NCBI RefSeq assembly: GCF_003010955.1
Contig: NZ_PGGO01000013.1
Coordinates: 103,595 to 167,594 of the forward strand
Reading direction: 5' to 3'
Origin: Phyllobacterium brassicacearum
Lineage (GTDB): Bacteria > Pseudomonadota > Alphaproteobacteria > Rhizobiales > Rhizobiaceae
DNA: 64,000 nucleotides
The position numbers were made by a program, and so were the translations under genes. Shown in pieces: positions 36,457-45,199 of this stretch; the stretch's first letter is position 1; each line of letters starts with the position of its first letter. A model generated the notes under the pieces. It was not told the origin of the DNA. It did no database searches and worked only from the letters and a program-made list of their open reading frames with translations.

Positions 36457-37230
36457 ATGGGCATCACCTTTCCAAATGAAAGTCCGGAATATCGTGGCGC
36501 TCGCAACAAGCTGCTGCAGCGCGAGTTGGCGCTCAGGCGCGAAATGGAAGCCGTGGCAAGGGAAGTCAGAGCGCTTCCGCCCGGGGGAGCGGTTCCCGAG
36601 GACTACGAGTTCGACCACATCGACGCACAGGGGATATCCGCCAAGATACGGCTGTCAGAGCTCTTCCGGCCCGGAACCGACACTTTGATCCTCTACCACT
36701 ACATGTTCCCCCGCCACCGCAGCGACGAGCGGCCAGGGCCGAGCAGCGGGCCGATGGCCCATCTGCCCTTGGATGATGGACCGTGTCCGTCTTGCACGGC
36801 ATTACTCGACAACTGGGAGGGCGCTGTACCCCACGTTGAGGGGCTCGGCGCAAACATAGCAGCCGTCGCCCATGCACCGATCGAGCGGGTCGCGGCCTTC
36901 GCTGCGCATCGCGGCTGGCGCCATTTGAAGTTGATTTCGGCCGCCAACAACCGCTTCAAGCGCGACTATCATGGCGAGGATGAGGAGGGACAGCAGGTGC
37001 CGATCCTAACCGTATTCCACAAGGATACCGGTGGGGTGGTCAGGCTGAGCTGGGCATCGGAGCTGTTGTTCTTGCCGACGGACGCCGGACAGGATCCGCG
37101 GCATGTCGGCACGGTCGAGCCGATGTGGACCCTTTTGGACCTCACTCCCGCGGGGCGGCCCGACGCGTATGAGCAAATTGAAAACGCATTCTATCAAACG
37201 GAGGTTGCGGGGAGCAGTCATGCCGAATAA
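36457..37230 (+). CDS. DUF899-family thioredoxin-like protein
   Basis: This 257-residue protein has the DUF899 signature: LRREMEAVAREVRALPPGG, then FRPGTDTLILYHYMF and a CPSCTALLDNWEG motif with the CxxC that replaces thioredoxin's active site. Members are predicted thioredoxin-like oxidoreductases with no demonstrated role. ATG 36457 is preceded by GGAGG. It is followed by a decayed region with IS relics. Confidence 0.87.
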   Translation: MGITFPNESPEYRGARNKLLQRELALRREMEAVAREVRALPPGGAVPEDYEFDHIDAQGISAKIRLSELFRPGTDTLILYHYMFPRHRSDERPGPSSGPMAHLPLDDGPCPSCTALLDNWEGAVPHVEGLGANIAAVAHAPIERVAAFAAHRGWRHLKLISAANNRFKRDYHGEDEEGQQVPILTVFHKDTGGVVRLSWASELLFLPTDAGQDPRHVGTVEPMWTLLDLTPAGRPDAYEQIENAFYQTEVAGSSHAE

Positions 37231-37360
37231 TGGAATGTCCGCTGACGTGCCCGCATAGACAGCCAAGTGACCAAAAAGGCAGCTTTTCGTGGCAATCGTC
37301 ATCATTGCCCTTCCCGAGAGATGGGTGACATTCAGTCCAGTTTGGAAGTGGTTTCAGTCG

Positions 37361-37402
37361 CATGTCTCAGGAATAAACCGTAACCTATGTGTCCGGTATG
37401 GA
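37361..37402 (+). mobile_element. IS relic: 42-bp 3' end of an IS481-like element
   Basis: This segment matches 40 of 42 bases at 40521-40562, where it follows a recognisable transposase C-terminus. It contains the last transposase codons (MSQE-stop) and the start of the terminal repeat. Here the upstream transposase sequence has been lost. With the other copy it brackets the decayed cupin/pirin/LysR block. Confidence 0.75.
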
Positions 37403-37795
37403 TCCCCAGGGAGAGTGGCGCGCCGCACCGGGTGATGATGATAAATACATCTACGCTATAGCCCTCCAAATTCAGAGGCCTCAGCGTGACTTTAAGTGAC
37501 TGAACTTACAGAATATTTATGATTTTATCCCATCGATCATGTGCGTTCTCGCAGTTTGGGACCAAGCACTCTCGGCCGAGCAATGACCGCGATTGCCTCC
37601 CTTCATGTCGCGCTCCACGAGGTCAATCGGAAAGCTGGCCGCCGCAAGCGCAACATGCTTTAGATCGAAGCCCATCGACGCGGCAAGATCCTGGCTAAGA
37701 TGCGGCCAGCACGAAGCCAGGATTGAGTCCACCGAAATCGCTCGGATGAGTATGATCCGCGTGGACCTCGAGCCTGCGGCGTCGCCCCGGAGGAC
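37403..37795. other. 393-bp stretch without an intact gene
   Basis: There is a short minus-strand open frame (37517-37732) whose sequence (DLKHVALAAASFPIDLVERD) looks protein-like, but no start context or family can be assigned. It may be the 3' remnant of a gene once next to the cupin. The rest is AT-rich and featureless. Confidence 0.45.
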
Positions 37796-38145
37796 TTACC
37801 CTTGTGCCTCCTGCCAGTGGGGATAGGTGACATAGGCCGTGACCGCGCCTTGCTCGTGCGAGCAGATCGTGACCTTCTGGCCTTTGGGCAGATGGACGAT
37901 CTCGCCCGGCCCTGCGGTGCGCTGCCTGACTTTCCGGACACCGACAGCCGCCCCTCGAGGACGACCATAACATCATCAACGACCATTGTCTCCTCGAGTG
38001 TCTGGTTCGGCCCATAGCGCCCGTACCCGATGGTGATCGGGGAGGCATGGGGCTGGTCGACCAGATTGCCCACAAACACGTCTCCGTCCTGTCCCGGGGA
38101 ACGCTCCAGCGCAGCGTCGGTGATGGTGAACTTGCGAACCTTCAT
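37796..38145 (-). pseudogene. cupin-family protein, frameshifted
   Basis: The first 74 codons read a cupin: KFTITDAALERSPGQDGDVFVGNL, then ETMVVDDVMVVLEGRL. Near 37930 the frame shifts and another frame gives PGEIVHLPKGQKVTI and TAYVTYPHWQEAQG, with the stop at 37796-37798, which together make a complete small EutQ/ethanolamine-type cupin. A single indel therefore breaks the gene. It is on the same strand as the pirin and LysR pseudogenes. Confidence 0.8.
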
Positions 38146-38224
38146 GGGAATTGCTCCTTCTAGCTGGTGTGTCGTCGTTCTCGCCCGCCCGAGCCGTGTC
38201 CGGCGATCACGTTATCAACGCCGG

Positions 38225-39158
38225 TCAGTCCGGAAGAGGAATGAGCTCATCCCGGTCATCGATCGGGAGATCGAAGCGCCCCTTGCCCCAGTTCTGCGCG
38301 CGCCATTCGGCCTTGGCCTCTTCGATGCGGTCCTTCGAGGAGGCGACGAAATTCCACCAGATGTAGCGGGGACCCGAAAGGGTCGCGCCGCCGAGGATCA
38401 TCAGGCGCGCGCCTCTGTCGCCGGCCGCGACAGTGATCCTGTCGCCGGGGCGGAAGACCATCATCCGACCCGCCTCGAAATCCTGGCCGGCGATCGAGAT
38501 GGAGCCATCAACGATGTAGATGCCCCGGTCCTCGTGATCGTGCGGCATTGGCAAGCAGCTTCCCTGTTCGAGCTGCACATCGGCGTAAAATGTCTCCGAA
38601 TATAGCGTCGCCGGGGCAGCCTCGCCGTAGGCGTTCCCGAGGATAAGCCGAACCGAGACGCCACGATCCTCGATCATTGGCAGCGCCTCCTTGCCGTGAT
38701 GCTCGAACATGGGCGCCATGTCCTCATGACTGTCAGGCAGCGCCAGCCAGGTCTGAATTCCGAACAGGCTGTTCGGACCGCTTCGGGCGGCCGCTGACGT
38801 GCGCTCCGAATGGGTGACACCGCGTCCCGCAACCATCCAGTTCAACTCGCCGGGACGGATGGTTTGGTCCGTCCCGGTGATGGAAGTCGCCGCGAAAGCG
38901 ATACGTAACGGTGCCGAGACCGATATGAGGATGCGGCCGAACGTCAACGCCCTGTCCGGTCAGGAACTCGGCCGGCCCAGCCTGATCGAAGAAGATGAAC
39001 GGTCCGACCATCTGCCGCTTCGGCGCCGGCAGAGCGCGCCGAACCTCAAAGCCACCGAGATCGCGCGCGCGTGGAACAACGAGCGTTTCGATCGCGTCGA
39101 GGCCAACCTCATCGGGACAGCCCGGTTCGATTGCCGGGTTCCAACTCATGCGCCTCAT
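38225..39158 (-). pseudogene. pirin-family protein, frameshifted
   Basis: The N-terminal half (39158 to about 38880) carries [16 protein letters not shown], the metal-binding pirin motif, and starts with the usual [19 protein letters not shown]. Around 38880 the frame changes and continues as [20 protein letters not shown] through a full pirin C-terminus ending at 38225. Pirins are nuclear/cytoplasmic cupins with quercetinase or regulatory functions in bacteria. This copy needs one frameshift to be whole. Confidence 0.88.
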
Positions 39159-39383
39159 CCTCTCTTGGGTTTATGGGAGGCCTCGCCCTTGCCGATGCGA
39201 ATGCCAAATCCGGACCGCGCGAGCGGGAAGAGCGCTTTCGGCCCGACGAATGCCTAAACTGGCGAGCGACCCTCTGCGCAACTAGCCCTGTGATACGTCT
39301 AGCTGTGTCGCAGTAAGTGGAACGTGCGGGCAATGTCGTCGAGCTCAGCGGCCCGCAGCAGAGCAACGGTCGAACGCAAATGT

Positions 39384-40232
39384 TCAACAAGGCTTCGTCT
39401 CGGTGAGCACCCGCACTTTCCGCGTGGGATGCTGACCCGGCGGGCGGATGACATACGCGGCCCCCGGAGGTACCGGATAGCGTGTCATGATCGGGACCAG
39501 CGCGCCGGAGGCCACATATTCATGTGTGATGCAATCGGGGAGCCAGGCGATGCCGAGACCTGCCGCCGCGGCGGCGGCAAGCGCCGTGGCGCTGTCGGCC
39601 TTGAACCTGCCCTGCGGACGAACTGTGATGATCTTGTCGCCATCCATGAACTGCCAGCTTCCGTTCCCTGCATGAGGGCCTGATGGGTGACGAGTTCGTC
39701 CAGAGTCTCGGGTGACCCGTGCACTTCGATATAGTCCGGGCTTGCGACAAGCCATGGATCGGCCCGACGCGCTTCGCGATCAGGTTGGAGTCCTGAAGGT
39801 GGCGCCCCGGATCGCGCAATCGAATCCCTCTGCGATGAGATCGACGAAGCGATCGCTGTAGGAGGTATGAATGTGAAGCTGCGGGTGCTGGCGCGCCATT
39901 TCCGCGAGTACCGGGGCGAAGTGGGTTGGGCCGAAAGTAAGCGGCATGGCAACCCTCAGGCGGCCGCGCAGCTCACCGGTGGGGAGGATCGTTTCCCTGG
40001 CCGCATCGATCTCGGCGCTGGCTCTGGCCGCATGGTCTCGAAACGTGACCCCCGCTTCTGTGAGCGCCGCGCCGCGGGTCGTTCGTGCAAGAAGCTGAAC
40101 ACCAAGTTCCGATTCAATCCGCAAGAGCCTCCGGCTGACGATTGACTTGGAGACTCCGAGCCGGCGCGCGGCGGCCGATACACCCCCGGCATCGGCCACT
40201 GCCACGAATGTCCTCAGATCTTCGATGTCCAT
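39384..40232 (-). pseudogene. LysR-family regulator with three frameshifts
   Basis: The HTH part is intact (DIEDLRTFVAVADAGGVSAAARRLGVS), and so is the first part of the effector domain up to FDCAIRG near 39810. The remainder is spread over three other frames: LQDSNLIAKRVGPIHG (to about 39755), LVASPDYIEVHGSPETLDELV (to about 39670) and then SWQFMDGDKIITVRPQG to the end with GLGIAWLPDCITHEYV. Together these make a standard LysR. Three separate indels mean real decay rather than one sequencing slip. Confidence 0.85.
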
Positions 40233-40332
40233 ACCGGCGTTCCCCTATTCGCGACACAGCTTGCCACAAAAGGGTACCACCGCATGGCGCATGGGAACGG
40301 CAATACTGCTTCTAGGCAACGTCGCCACTTGC

Positions 40333-40562
40333 GGGCGCATCTGTTACAAACGCAAGAAGATCAACCTCAGCCAGGTCTTCGCCGGCCAGACCGTCGGTAT
40401 CAAGCGGGTCGAAGACCGAATTTGGCTCGCCAGCTTCATGGAGTATGATCTCGGATATTTCGACGATGAGACATGCAGACTGGTACCACTTCCAAACCCC
40501 TTCGGACCGAAAGTCTTACCCATGTCTCAGGAATAAACCGTTACCTATGTCTCCGGTATGGA
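40333..40562 (+). pseudogene. IS481-like transposase C-terminal fragment and IS end
   Basis: About 68 codons (40333-40536) read the C-terminal part of an IS481-type integrase-core transposase: [16 protein letters not shown], then [16 protein letters not shown] and [13 protein letters not shown] at the stop. The catalytic DDE region and the N-terminus are absent. The bases to 40562 are the element's terminal sequence, which recurs at 37361-37402. It lies 12 bp from the 3' end of tRNA-Arg. Confidence 0.8.
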
Positions 40563-40574
40563 CACAAGGGTATT

Positions 40575-40651
40575 TGGCGCACCCGACAGGATTCGAACCT
40601 GTGACCTCTGCCTTCGGAGGGCAGCACTCTATCCAGCTGAGCTACGGGTGC
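40575..40651 (-). tRNA. tRNA-Arg (anticodon CCG)
   Basis: The minus-strand sequence forms a cloverleaf: acceptor GCACCCG pairing with CGGGTGC, D arm with GCTCAGCTGGATAGAG, anticodon stem CTGCC/GGCAG with loop CTCCGAA giving anticodon CCG, and a T arm with GGTTCGAATCC. The CCA end is encoded. It lies next to the IS481-like relic, a common place for mobile DNA to end. Confidence 0.95.
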
Positions 40652-40682
40652 ATGGGCCGCGAAAGCTCGCATGCGCGAAGCG

Positions 40683-40711
40683 GTTCTAGCCGATGCTGCG
40701 TTCCGCATCAA
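40683..40711 (-). promoter_or_regulatory. tRNA-Arg promoter
   Basis: On the minus strand, TTGATG (-35) and TAGAAC (-10) are separated by exactly 17 bp, about 31 bp upstream of the mature tRNA 5' end. The same arrangement (TTGAAG-N17-TAGAAA) recurs next to the tRNA remnant at 44995-45023, which supports its function. Confidence 0.7.
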
Positions 40712-40897
40712 TGGCGAATTTCGCTTACTGCATGAAACCCGCAGCAGTCGCGGACAGGGCAGGGCAATTCCTGTTGCGTGCCGGGCGGGGCGGCGTCGGT
40801 CGTGCTCATCCACAGCTTGCATGGACGGAAGCGACACACGCCATTCAACATAAGCACTGAAAAAGACACACTTGTTCCAGCACAGAGGAGAGGTGTC

Positions 40898-42157
40898 ATG
40901 TCAGGAATGAGTGTTGCAATCGGCCGCAGCAGCCGCGGCTGGAACCGTTTGCGAAAGGCGGTGCTGGCGGGATCGGCATTTGCCGCGATGGCGCTGCCTG
41001 CGGCTGCACAGGACTATCCGCATGCGGGGGAGAAGATCGGCACGGTCGAGCAGATCTATGACGGGGCGATGCTGCCCGATCTTGCCGTCAGCACCTACCG
41101 CAACATAGACAGGCTCTTTCCCACCCGTACGATCAAGGCGAGCACGAAGCCTCACCCCTTGCCGCAAGCCGACAAGCAGCTCGGAGATGTCCGCTTCAAA
41201 TATGAGGGCAAGGATTACGATCTCTACGATTTTATGGCGCTCGACAATATTACCGCCATGCTGGTGCTGAAGGATGGCAAGATCGCCTATGAAACCTATC
41301 AGCGCGGCAATAGCGAAAAGACGCGCTGGATGTCGATGTCGGTGGCGAAGTCCATCAGCTCCACCTTGGCCGGCATCGCTATCAAGGAGGGGCTGATCAA
41401 CGGCCTGGACGCACAGGTGGTCGATTATGTGCCGGAGCTGAAGGGCAGCGCCTATGACGGCGTCAGTATCAGGGATGTGCTGATGATGTCGTCAGGGGTT
41501 AAATGGAACGAGACCTATACCGATCCGCAATCGGACCGCCGAGCGCTTCTGCGGGCGCAGATATCGCAGAAGCCCGGTTCGGCAGTGGAGCTGATGGGAA
41601 AGCTGCCGCGCGCCGCCGAGCCAGGCACGGTCAATACCTATAGTACCGGCGAAACCCAGATCCTTGGCGAGATCGTGCATGGCGCGGTGAAAAAGCCGCT
41701 GGCCGACTATCTGTCGGAGAAGATTTGGCAGCCCTACGGCATGGAAAGCGATGCGAACTGGTGGCTGGATTCGCCCGATGGCGTCGAGATCGGCGGCAGC
41801 GGCATCAGCGCGACGCTGCGCGATTACGGGCGGTTCGGGCTGTTCTTCCTCGGCAATGGCGTGATTGACGGACAATCCATCCTGCCGGATGGCTGGGTGA
41901 AGGAAGCAACCACCCCGAAGACATTGAAGGGCGGAGCCAAGCTCGATTACGGCTATATGTGGTGGACCGCCTGGACCGAACCGTCGATCAAGCATGGCTC
42001 GTTTTCGGCCATCGGCATCCATGGCCAGAATATCTACATAGACCCGGTCGAAAACGTCGTCATCGTCACCTTCGGCGCGCAGCCGAAGCCGGTCGGCAAG
42101 GAGCCGATAGACCCGAACGTGTTCTTCGACGCGGTGGTCGAGGCGCTGAAGGACTGA
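40898..42157 (+). CDS. serine hydrolase, class C beta-lactamase-type fold
   Basis: This 419-residue exported protein has a signal peptide ending at PAAAQD (about residue 38). The SxxK is Ser148-Val-Ala-Lys151, a YST triad analogue lies in NTYSTGE, and a late GIHGQN replaces KTG. The family includes esterases, D-aminopeptidases and 6-aminohexanoate hydrolases; true beta-lactamase activity is not indicated. It has a strong GAGGAGAGG site and is convergent with the acyltransferase gene. Confidence 0.85.
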   Translation: MSGMSVAIGRSSRGWNRLRKAVLAGSAFAAMALPAAAQDYPHAGEKIGTVEQIYDGAMLPDLAVSTYRNIDRLFPTRTIKASTKPHPLPQADKQLGDVRFKYEGKDYDLYDFMALDNITAMLVLKDGKIAYETYQRGNSEKTRWMSMSVAKSISSTLAGIAIKEGLINGLDAQVVDYVPELKGSAYDGVSIRDVLMMSSGVKWNETYTDPQSDRRALLRAQISQKPGSAVELMGKLPRAAEPGTVNTYSTGETQILGEIVHGAVKKPLADYLSEKIWQPYGMESDANWWLDSPDGVEIGGSGISATLRDYGRFGLFFLGNGVIDGQSILPDGWVKEATTPKTLKGGAKLDYGYMWWTAWTEPSIKHGSFSAIGIHGQNIYIDPVENVVIVTFGAQPKPVGKEPIDPNVFFDAVVEALKD

Positions 42158-42176
42158 GCCGATGCGGCCGGGATGC

Positions 42177-43271
42177 TCAGCCGACGCGGTTGAGTATCCT
42201 GCCGAGCGGAAAGCTGGCCGGGATCATGCGTTCGGTGAGCTCGCGCAGGATCTGCCGCAGCTTCGGCATGAGCGGGCGCTCGAAATAATAGGATACCAGC
42301 CAGGAAACGAAGAGCAGCAGCGCGATCAGCACCACGAGCGGCAATGTGCCCGTGAAGCTCGTACCGAGCTGCTGGATGGCGATGTAGCCGATCTGCTGGT
42401 GCAGGAGATAAAGCGGATAGGTCAATCCGCCGAGGAATGTCAGCCAGGCTGCCGGCAGCAGGGGACGGTCGGCAAAGGCCGCCACGGTAAAAAGGCCATA
42501 GCCGCCGAGCAGCGTCAGCGCGGCCACCGACGGTTCGAATGTGACGCCGACGGCGTCGGTTATGGCGCGGGTGCCGACGACGGTCGTGATCATCGAATGG
42601 GCGAAGGCTGCAGCCAGGAGCAGGCGCGTGACCATGCGTCCGTCGCCGCTTCGGATGCGGTAGATCAGGATGCCGGCGGCGAAGAAGCCGCAGAATTCCG
42701 TGATGAACAATTGCCGGAACGTGGTGACGTTCAGCACGAATTCGGCAATGGTCGAAAAGCCGAGCCAGATGGCGATGATTGCCAGCTGGTAGCGCTGGAA
42801 CAGCCCCAAGGTCAGCAGCACGAAGACCCAGAAATAGAAGACGAGCTCGAGCGTGATCGACCAATAGGCGCCGTCCATGTATTTCTGGCCGAAGGCCGGG
42901 GCCATCATGGTCAGATTGGCGAGATATTGCTGCGAGCCGGTGTAGAAATGCGGCGCGCCGAAGAGCAATGTCGCCAGCGCCGTCAGGCTCATGATCAGCG
43001 CGAATGTCGGGTGGAGCCTGGTGAAGCGGGCAATGGCAAATTCGAGGGCGGAGCGGCCATTGGCGGAATAGGCGATGACGTAGCCGCTGATGAGGAAGAA
43101 GACGCTGACGCCGAGATAGCCATATTGGGCTGCACCGACCATCCAACCGCTGCGCTCCACGGCCGGTATCGTTTGCATGGCCGGCCCATGGAAGACGAAA
43201 TGGAACAGGACGACGGCCATGGCCGCGACGAGACGCAGGCCATCGAGGTTGTAGATCCGTTGCCCGCTCAT
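42177..43271 (-). CDS. acyltransferase-3 family membrane protein
   Basis: This 364-residue polytopic acyltransferase (OafA/NodX/ WecH group) has NLDGLRLVAAMAVVLFHF at the start, GVSVFFLISGYVIA with the conserved His-containing core before it, and a PTFALIMSLTAL region. It should transfer acetyl or a short acyl group to an envelope glycan. It is intact, unlike the pseudogene at 34.5 kb. ATG 43271 has GGAGAGAG upstream. Confidence 0.88.
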   Translation of the reverse strand: MSGQRIYNLDGLRLVAAMAVVLFHFVFHGPAMQTIPAVERSGWMVGAAQYGYLGVSVFFLISGYVIAYSANGRSALEFAIARFTRLHPTFALIMSLTALATLLFGAPHFYTGSQQYLANLTMMAPAFGQKYMDGAYWSITLELVFYFWVFVLLTLGLFQRYQLAIIAIWLGFSTIAEFVLNVTTFRQLFITEFCGFFAAGILIYRIRSGDGRMVTRLLLAAAFAHSMITTVVGTRAITDAVGVTFEPSVAALTLLGGYGLFTVAAFADRPLLPAAWLTFLGGLTYPLYLLHQQIGYIAIQQLGTSFTGTLPLVVLIALLLFVSWLVSYYFERPLMPKLRQILRELTERMIPASFPLGRILNRVG

Positions 43272-43468
43272 TTCTCTCTCCGGATTGCGTGCCGAAACGC
43301 GGATGATTAGGCGCGTTAATCGCCGCAGGGGCAAGGATTGGGCCGCTAATCCATTAGACGTAAGTCGCTTCCTTGCAGCGCCATGCGATCCGCCCGATGA
43401 TCGTCATGGAACCGATCGCCACGAAATTCGGTTGAAGGCATATCCCCGACCATCCAAGGAGAAGATCC

Positions 43469-44152
43469 ATGCAACTCAATCGCCGCCACATGCTGGCCGT
43501 GTCCGGTGCGGCCCTTGCCACCACATTGTTCGCTCCCGCCGTGCGGGCGCGGGCGGCGGCCCGCTTCGAGCAGCCGCCACTGCCCTATGATGAACAGGCC
43601 CTGGCGCCGATCATATCTGCAAAGACTGTCGGGCTGCATTTCGGCAAGCATCATGCGGGCTACTTCAAGAAGCTCAACACCCTGTCGGAAAACACGCCCT
43701 TCGCCGAATTACCGTTGGAAGAGGTGGTCGTTCGCGCCAGGAAGGAAGACAAGGCCGATATCTTCAACAATGCCGCGCAGGCATGGAACCACAACTTCTA
43801 CTGGATGCAGTTCAAGGGCGGGCCCGCGCCGGCGGAAGGTGCCTTTGGCGACGCGGTAAAGAACTCATTCGGCAGCATGGACGAGATGCAGAAGAAGATC
43901 GTCGCCGCATCAGACAAGGTCTTCGGCACCGGCTGGGTCTGGCTGGTGAAGGATGGCGATGGCCTCGCCATCACCGGCATGCAGGATGCCGGTAATCCGC
44001 TGGCGGAAGGCAAGAAGCCGTTGCTGGGGATCGATGTCTGGGAACACGCCTATTATCTCGACTATGAGAACCGGCGCACGGAACATGTCGATGCGGTTTT
44101 GAAGAAGCTGGTCAACTGGCGGTTCGTCGGCGAGCAGTTCCAGGCCGCCTGA
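43469..44152 (+). CDS. Fe/Mn superoxide dismutase with Tat signal
   Basis: This 227-residue enzyme has metal ligands His57 (LHFGKHHAGY), His108 (AWNHNFYW), Asp189 and His193 (DVWEHAYY). The N-terminus has a twin-arginine signal (NRRHMLAVSGAALATTLF), so it folds in the cytoplasm and is exported to the periplasm. Most bacterial Fe/Mn SODs are cytoplasmic, so this is a periplasmic form. A hairpin terminator follows. The start is preceded by GGAG. Confidence 0.92.
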   Translation: MQLNRRHMLAVSGAALATTLFAPAVRARAAARFEQPPLPYDEQALAPIISAKTVGLHFGKHHAGYFKKLNTLSENTPFAELPLEEVVVRARKEDKADIFNNAAQAWNHNFYWMQFKGGPAPAEGAFGDAVKNSFGSMDEMQKKIVAASDKVFGTGWVWLVKDGDGLAITGMQDAGNPLAEGKKPLLGIDVWEHAYYLDYENRRTEHVDAVLKKLVNWRFVGEQFQAA

Positions 44153-44156
44153 CGGG

Positions 44157-44188
44157 CAAGGGCTCCACGTGTTCGCGCGGAGCCCTTG
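44157..44188 (+). terminator. hairpin after SOD gene
   Basis: CAAGGGCTCC pairs perfectly with GGAGCCCTTG across a 12-nt loop, immediately after the SOD stop. Only a weak T-rich stretch (GTCATCTTC) follows. Confidence 0.65.
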
Positions 44189-44195
44189 GTCATCT

Positions 44196-44433
44196 TCAGT
44201 CGATGTCGAAGGACACGCCCTGTGCCAGCGGCAGGGCGGTGGAGTAGTTCACAGTATTGGTGGCGCGGCGCATATAGGCCTTCCATGCATCCGAGCCCGA
44301 CTCGCGTCCGCCGCCGGTTTCCTTCTCGCCGCCGAAGGCACCGCCGATTTTGGCGCCTGACGTGCCGATATTGACGTTGGCTATGCCGCAATCCGAGCCA
44401 TCCGCGCTGAGGAAGCGTTCCGCCTCCTGCTCG
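44196..44433 (-). pseudogene. 3' fragment of an amaB-type aldehyde dehydrogenase gene
   Basis: About 79 codons correspond to the C-terminus of the intact amaB gene at 51694-53205: [34 protein letters not shown] and the terminal VSFDID then stop. Identity with the intact copy is high but clearly not perfect, with scattered third-position changes. The homology stops abruptly at 44433, where a DUF533-type fragment begins. No start or catalytic residues remain. Confidence 0.9.
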
Positions 44434-44666
44434 CTTACCAGGCGCTAAAGCGTTATCAGGCGCAGCAAGCCGGCGGGTCGAAATCGACGGGCACGGCTGC
44501 AGCAGGTGCAGTGGTGCCGCCGCCCGATAGCGGTTTTCATCCCGCACAGGCGGCGGGCGGTGCCGATGCCCTCTCCGGTGTGCTCGTCAAGGCAATGGTG
44601 GCCGCGACGCAGGCCGACGGTGTTATAGACGAGGACGAGCAGCTGGCGCGCCTGAGCCACTCGTTC
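44427..44666 (+). pseudogene. DUF533-type gene fragment
   Basis: In frame with 44427 the bases read [14 protein letters not shown], then a low-complexity Gly/Ala linker, and VLVKAMVAATQADGVIDEDEQ. This is the TerB-like DUF533 core of a YebE-type protein. Both the start and the end of the gene are missing; the homology fades after about 44655. The fragment abuts the amaB fragment on the opposite strand. Confidence 0.6.
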
Positions 44667-44719
44667 GGTCTTCGGGCGACCCGGTGCTTGGCGGATGCCA
44701 CTGTATGACGATCCGTCCG

Positions 44720-44761
44720 TCGTGGACCGGACAATGGGTCTGACGAAAGCCTTCATGAAAT
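44720..44761 (+). repeat. 42-bp exact direct repeat, left copy
   Basis: These 42 bases are identical to 51567-51608, which are the last codons of the second polyamine-type ABC permease (ending in TKAFMK). The left copy ends with TGA, the right with TAG. The two copies bracket 6.8 kb that contains the LysR-amidase-RraA-ABC cluster. Confidence 0.95.
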
Positions 44762-44922
44762 GATTGGTGGATTTCTCTCGCGCGCTTTGACTGGGAAATC
44801 CGCTCAAACGCTCGCTGGGGAGTGGCGTAAACGTGCCTTGTCCCAAGGCCCGGACATCGAGCGATCAACAGTCAATTGAAATCAAAGGGGAAAATATTGT
44901 ATTTTTCAATGGCTTGAGTGGA

Positions 44923-44958
44923 TTCGGAGGGCAGCACTCTATCCAGCTGAGCTACGGG
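44923..44958 (-). pseudogene. 5' half of tRNA-Arg(CCG) with its promoter
   Basis: These 36 bases are identical to the intact tRNA at 40613-40648, covering its 5' half through the anticodon. The 3' half and acceptor end are missing. The upstream promoter region (TTGAAG-N17-TAGAAA at 44995-45023) is present and resembles that of the intact tRNA. It is therefore a truncated gene with an intact promoter, lying inside the repeat-bounded segment. Confidence 0.88.
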
Positions 44959-45199
44959 GCTGATACAAGGCTTTGGCCTTACATGCGCGAAGCGTTTCTA
45001 ACCGATGCGGGCCAAGGCTTCAATGGCGAATTTTGTGCTCAAGGAAGATATCACGGCGGCTATGAACGCATTTGACGTAAACGTAGGCCAGTCCAGCTGA
45101 GCGTCCTCGCTACGGCACTCAGCGCTCTGGATCATGTGCGTTCGGGCATTGGCATCACGCTTCGTTTGCGGGAAGATGGCTCGGAAAGGGCCGAGCACC

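Noticed and set aside
37517..37732. Minus-strand 71-codon open frame
   Set aside because: It looks partly protein-like but has no start context or known family; listed only as possible remnant.
40898..42157. Calling the serine hydrolase a beta-lactamase resistance gene
   Set aside because: It has the SxxK fold but no KTG and the wrong context; esterase- or amidase-type hydrolases share it.
42034..43310. Two long open frames (370 and 382 codons) around the acyltransferase
   Set aside because: They are other-frame readings of the acyltransferase gene with biased Arg/Glu or Arg/His composition and no motif.
37541..45143. A 14-bp match (GATCATGTGCGTTC) between about 37536 and 45131
   Set aside because: Matches this short are expected by chance in a window of 64 kb.
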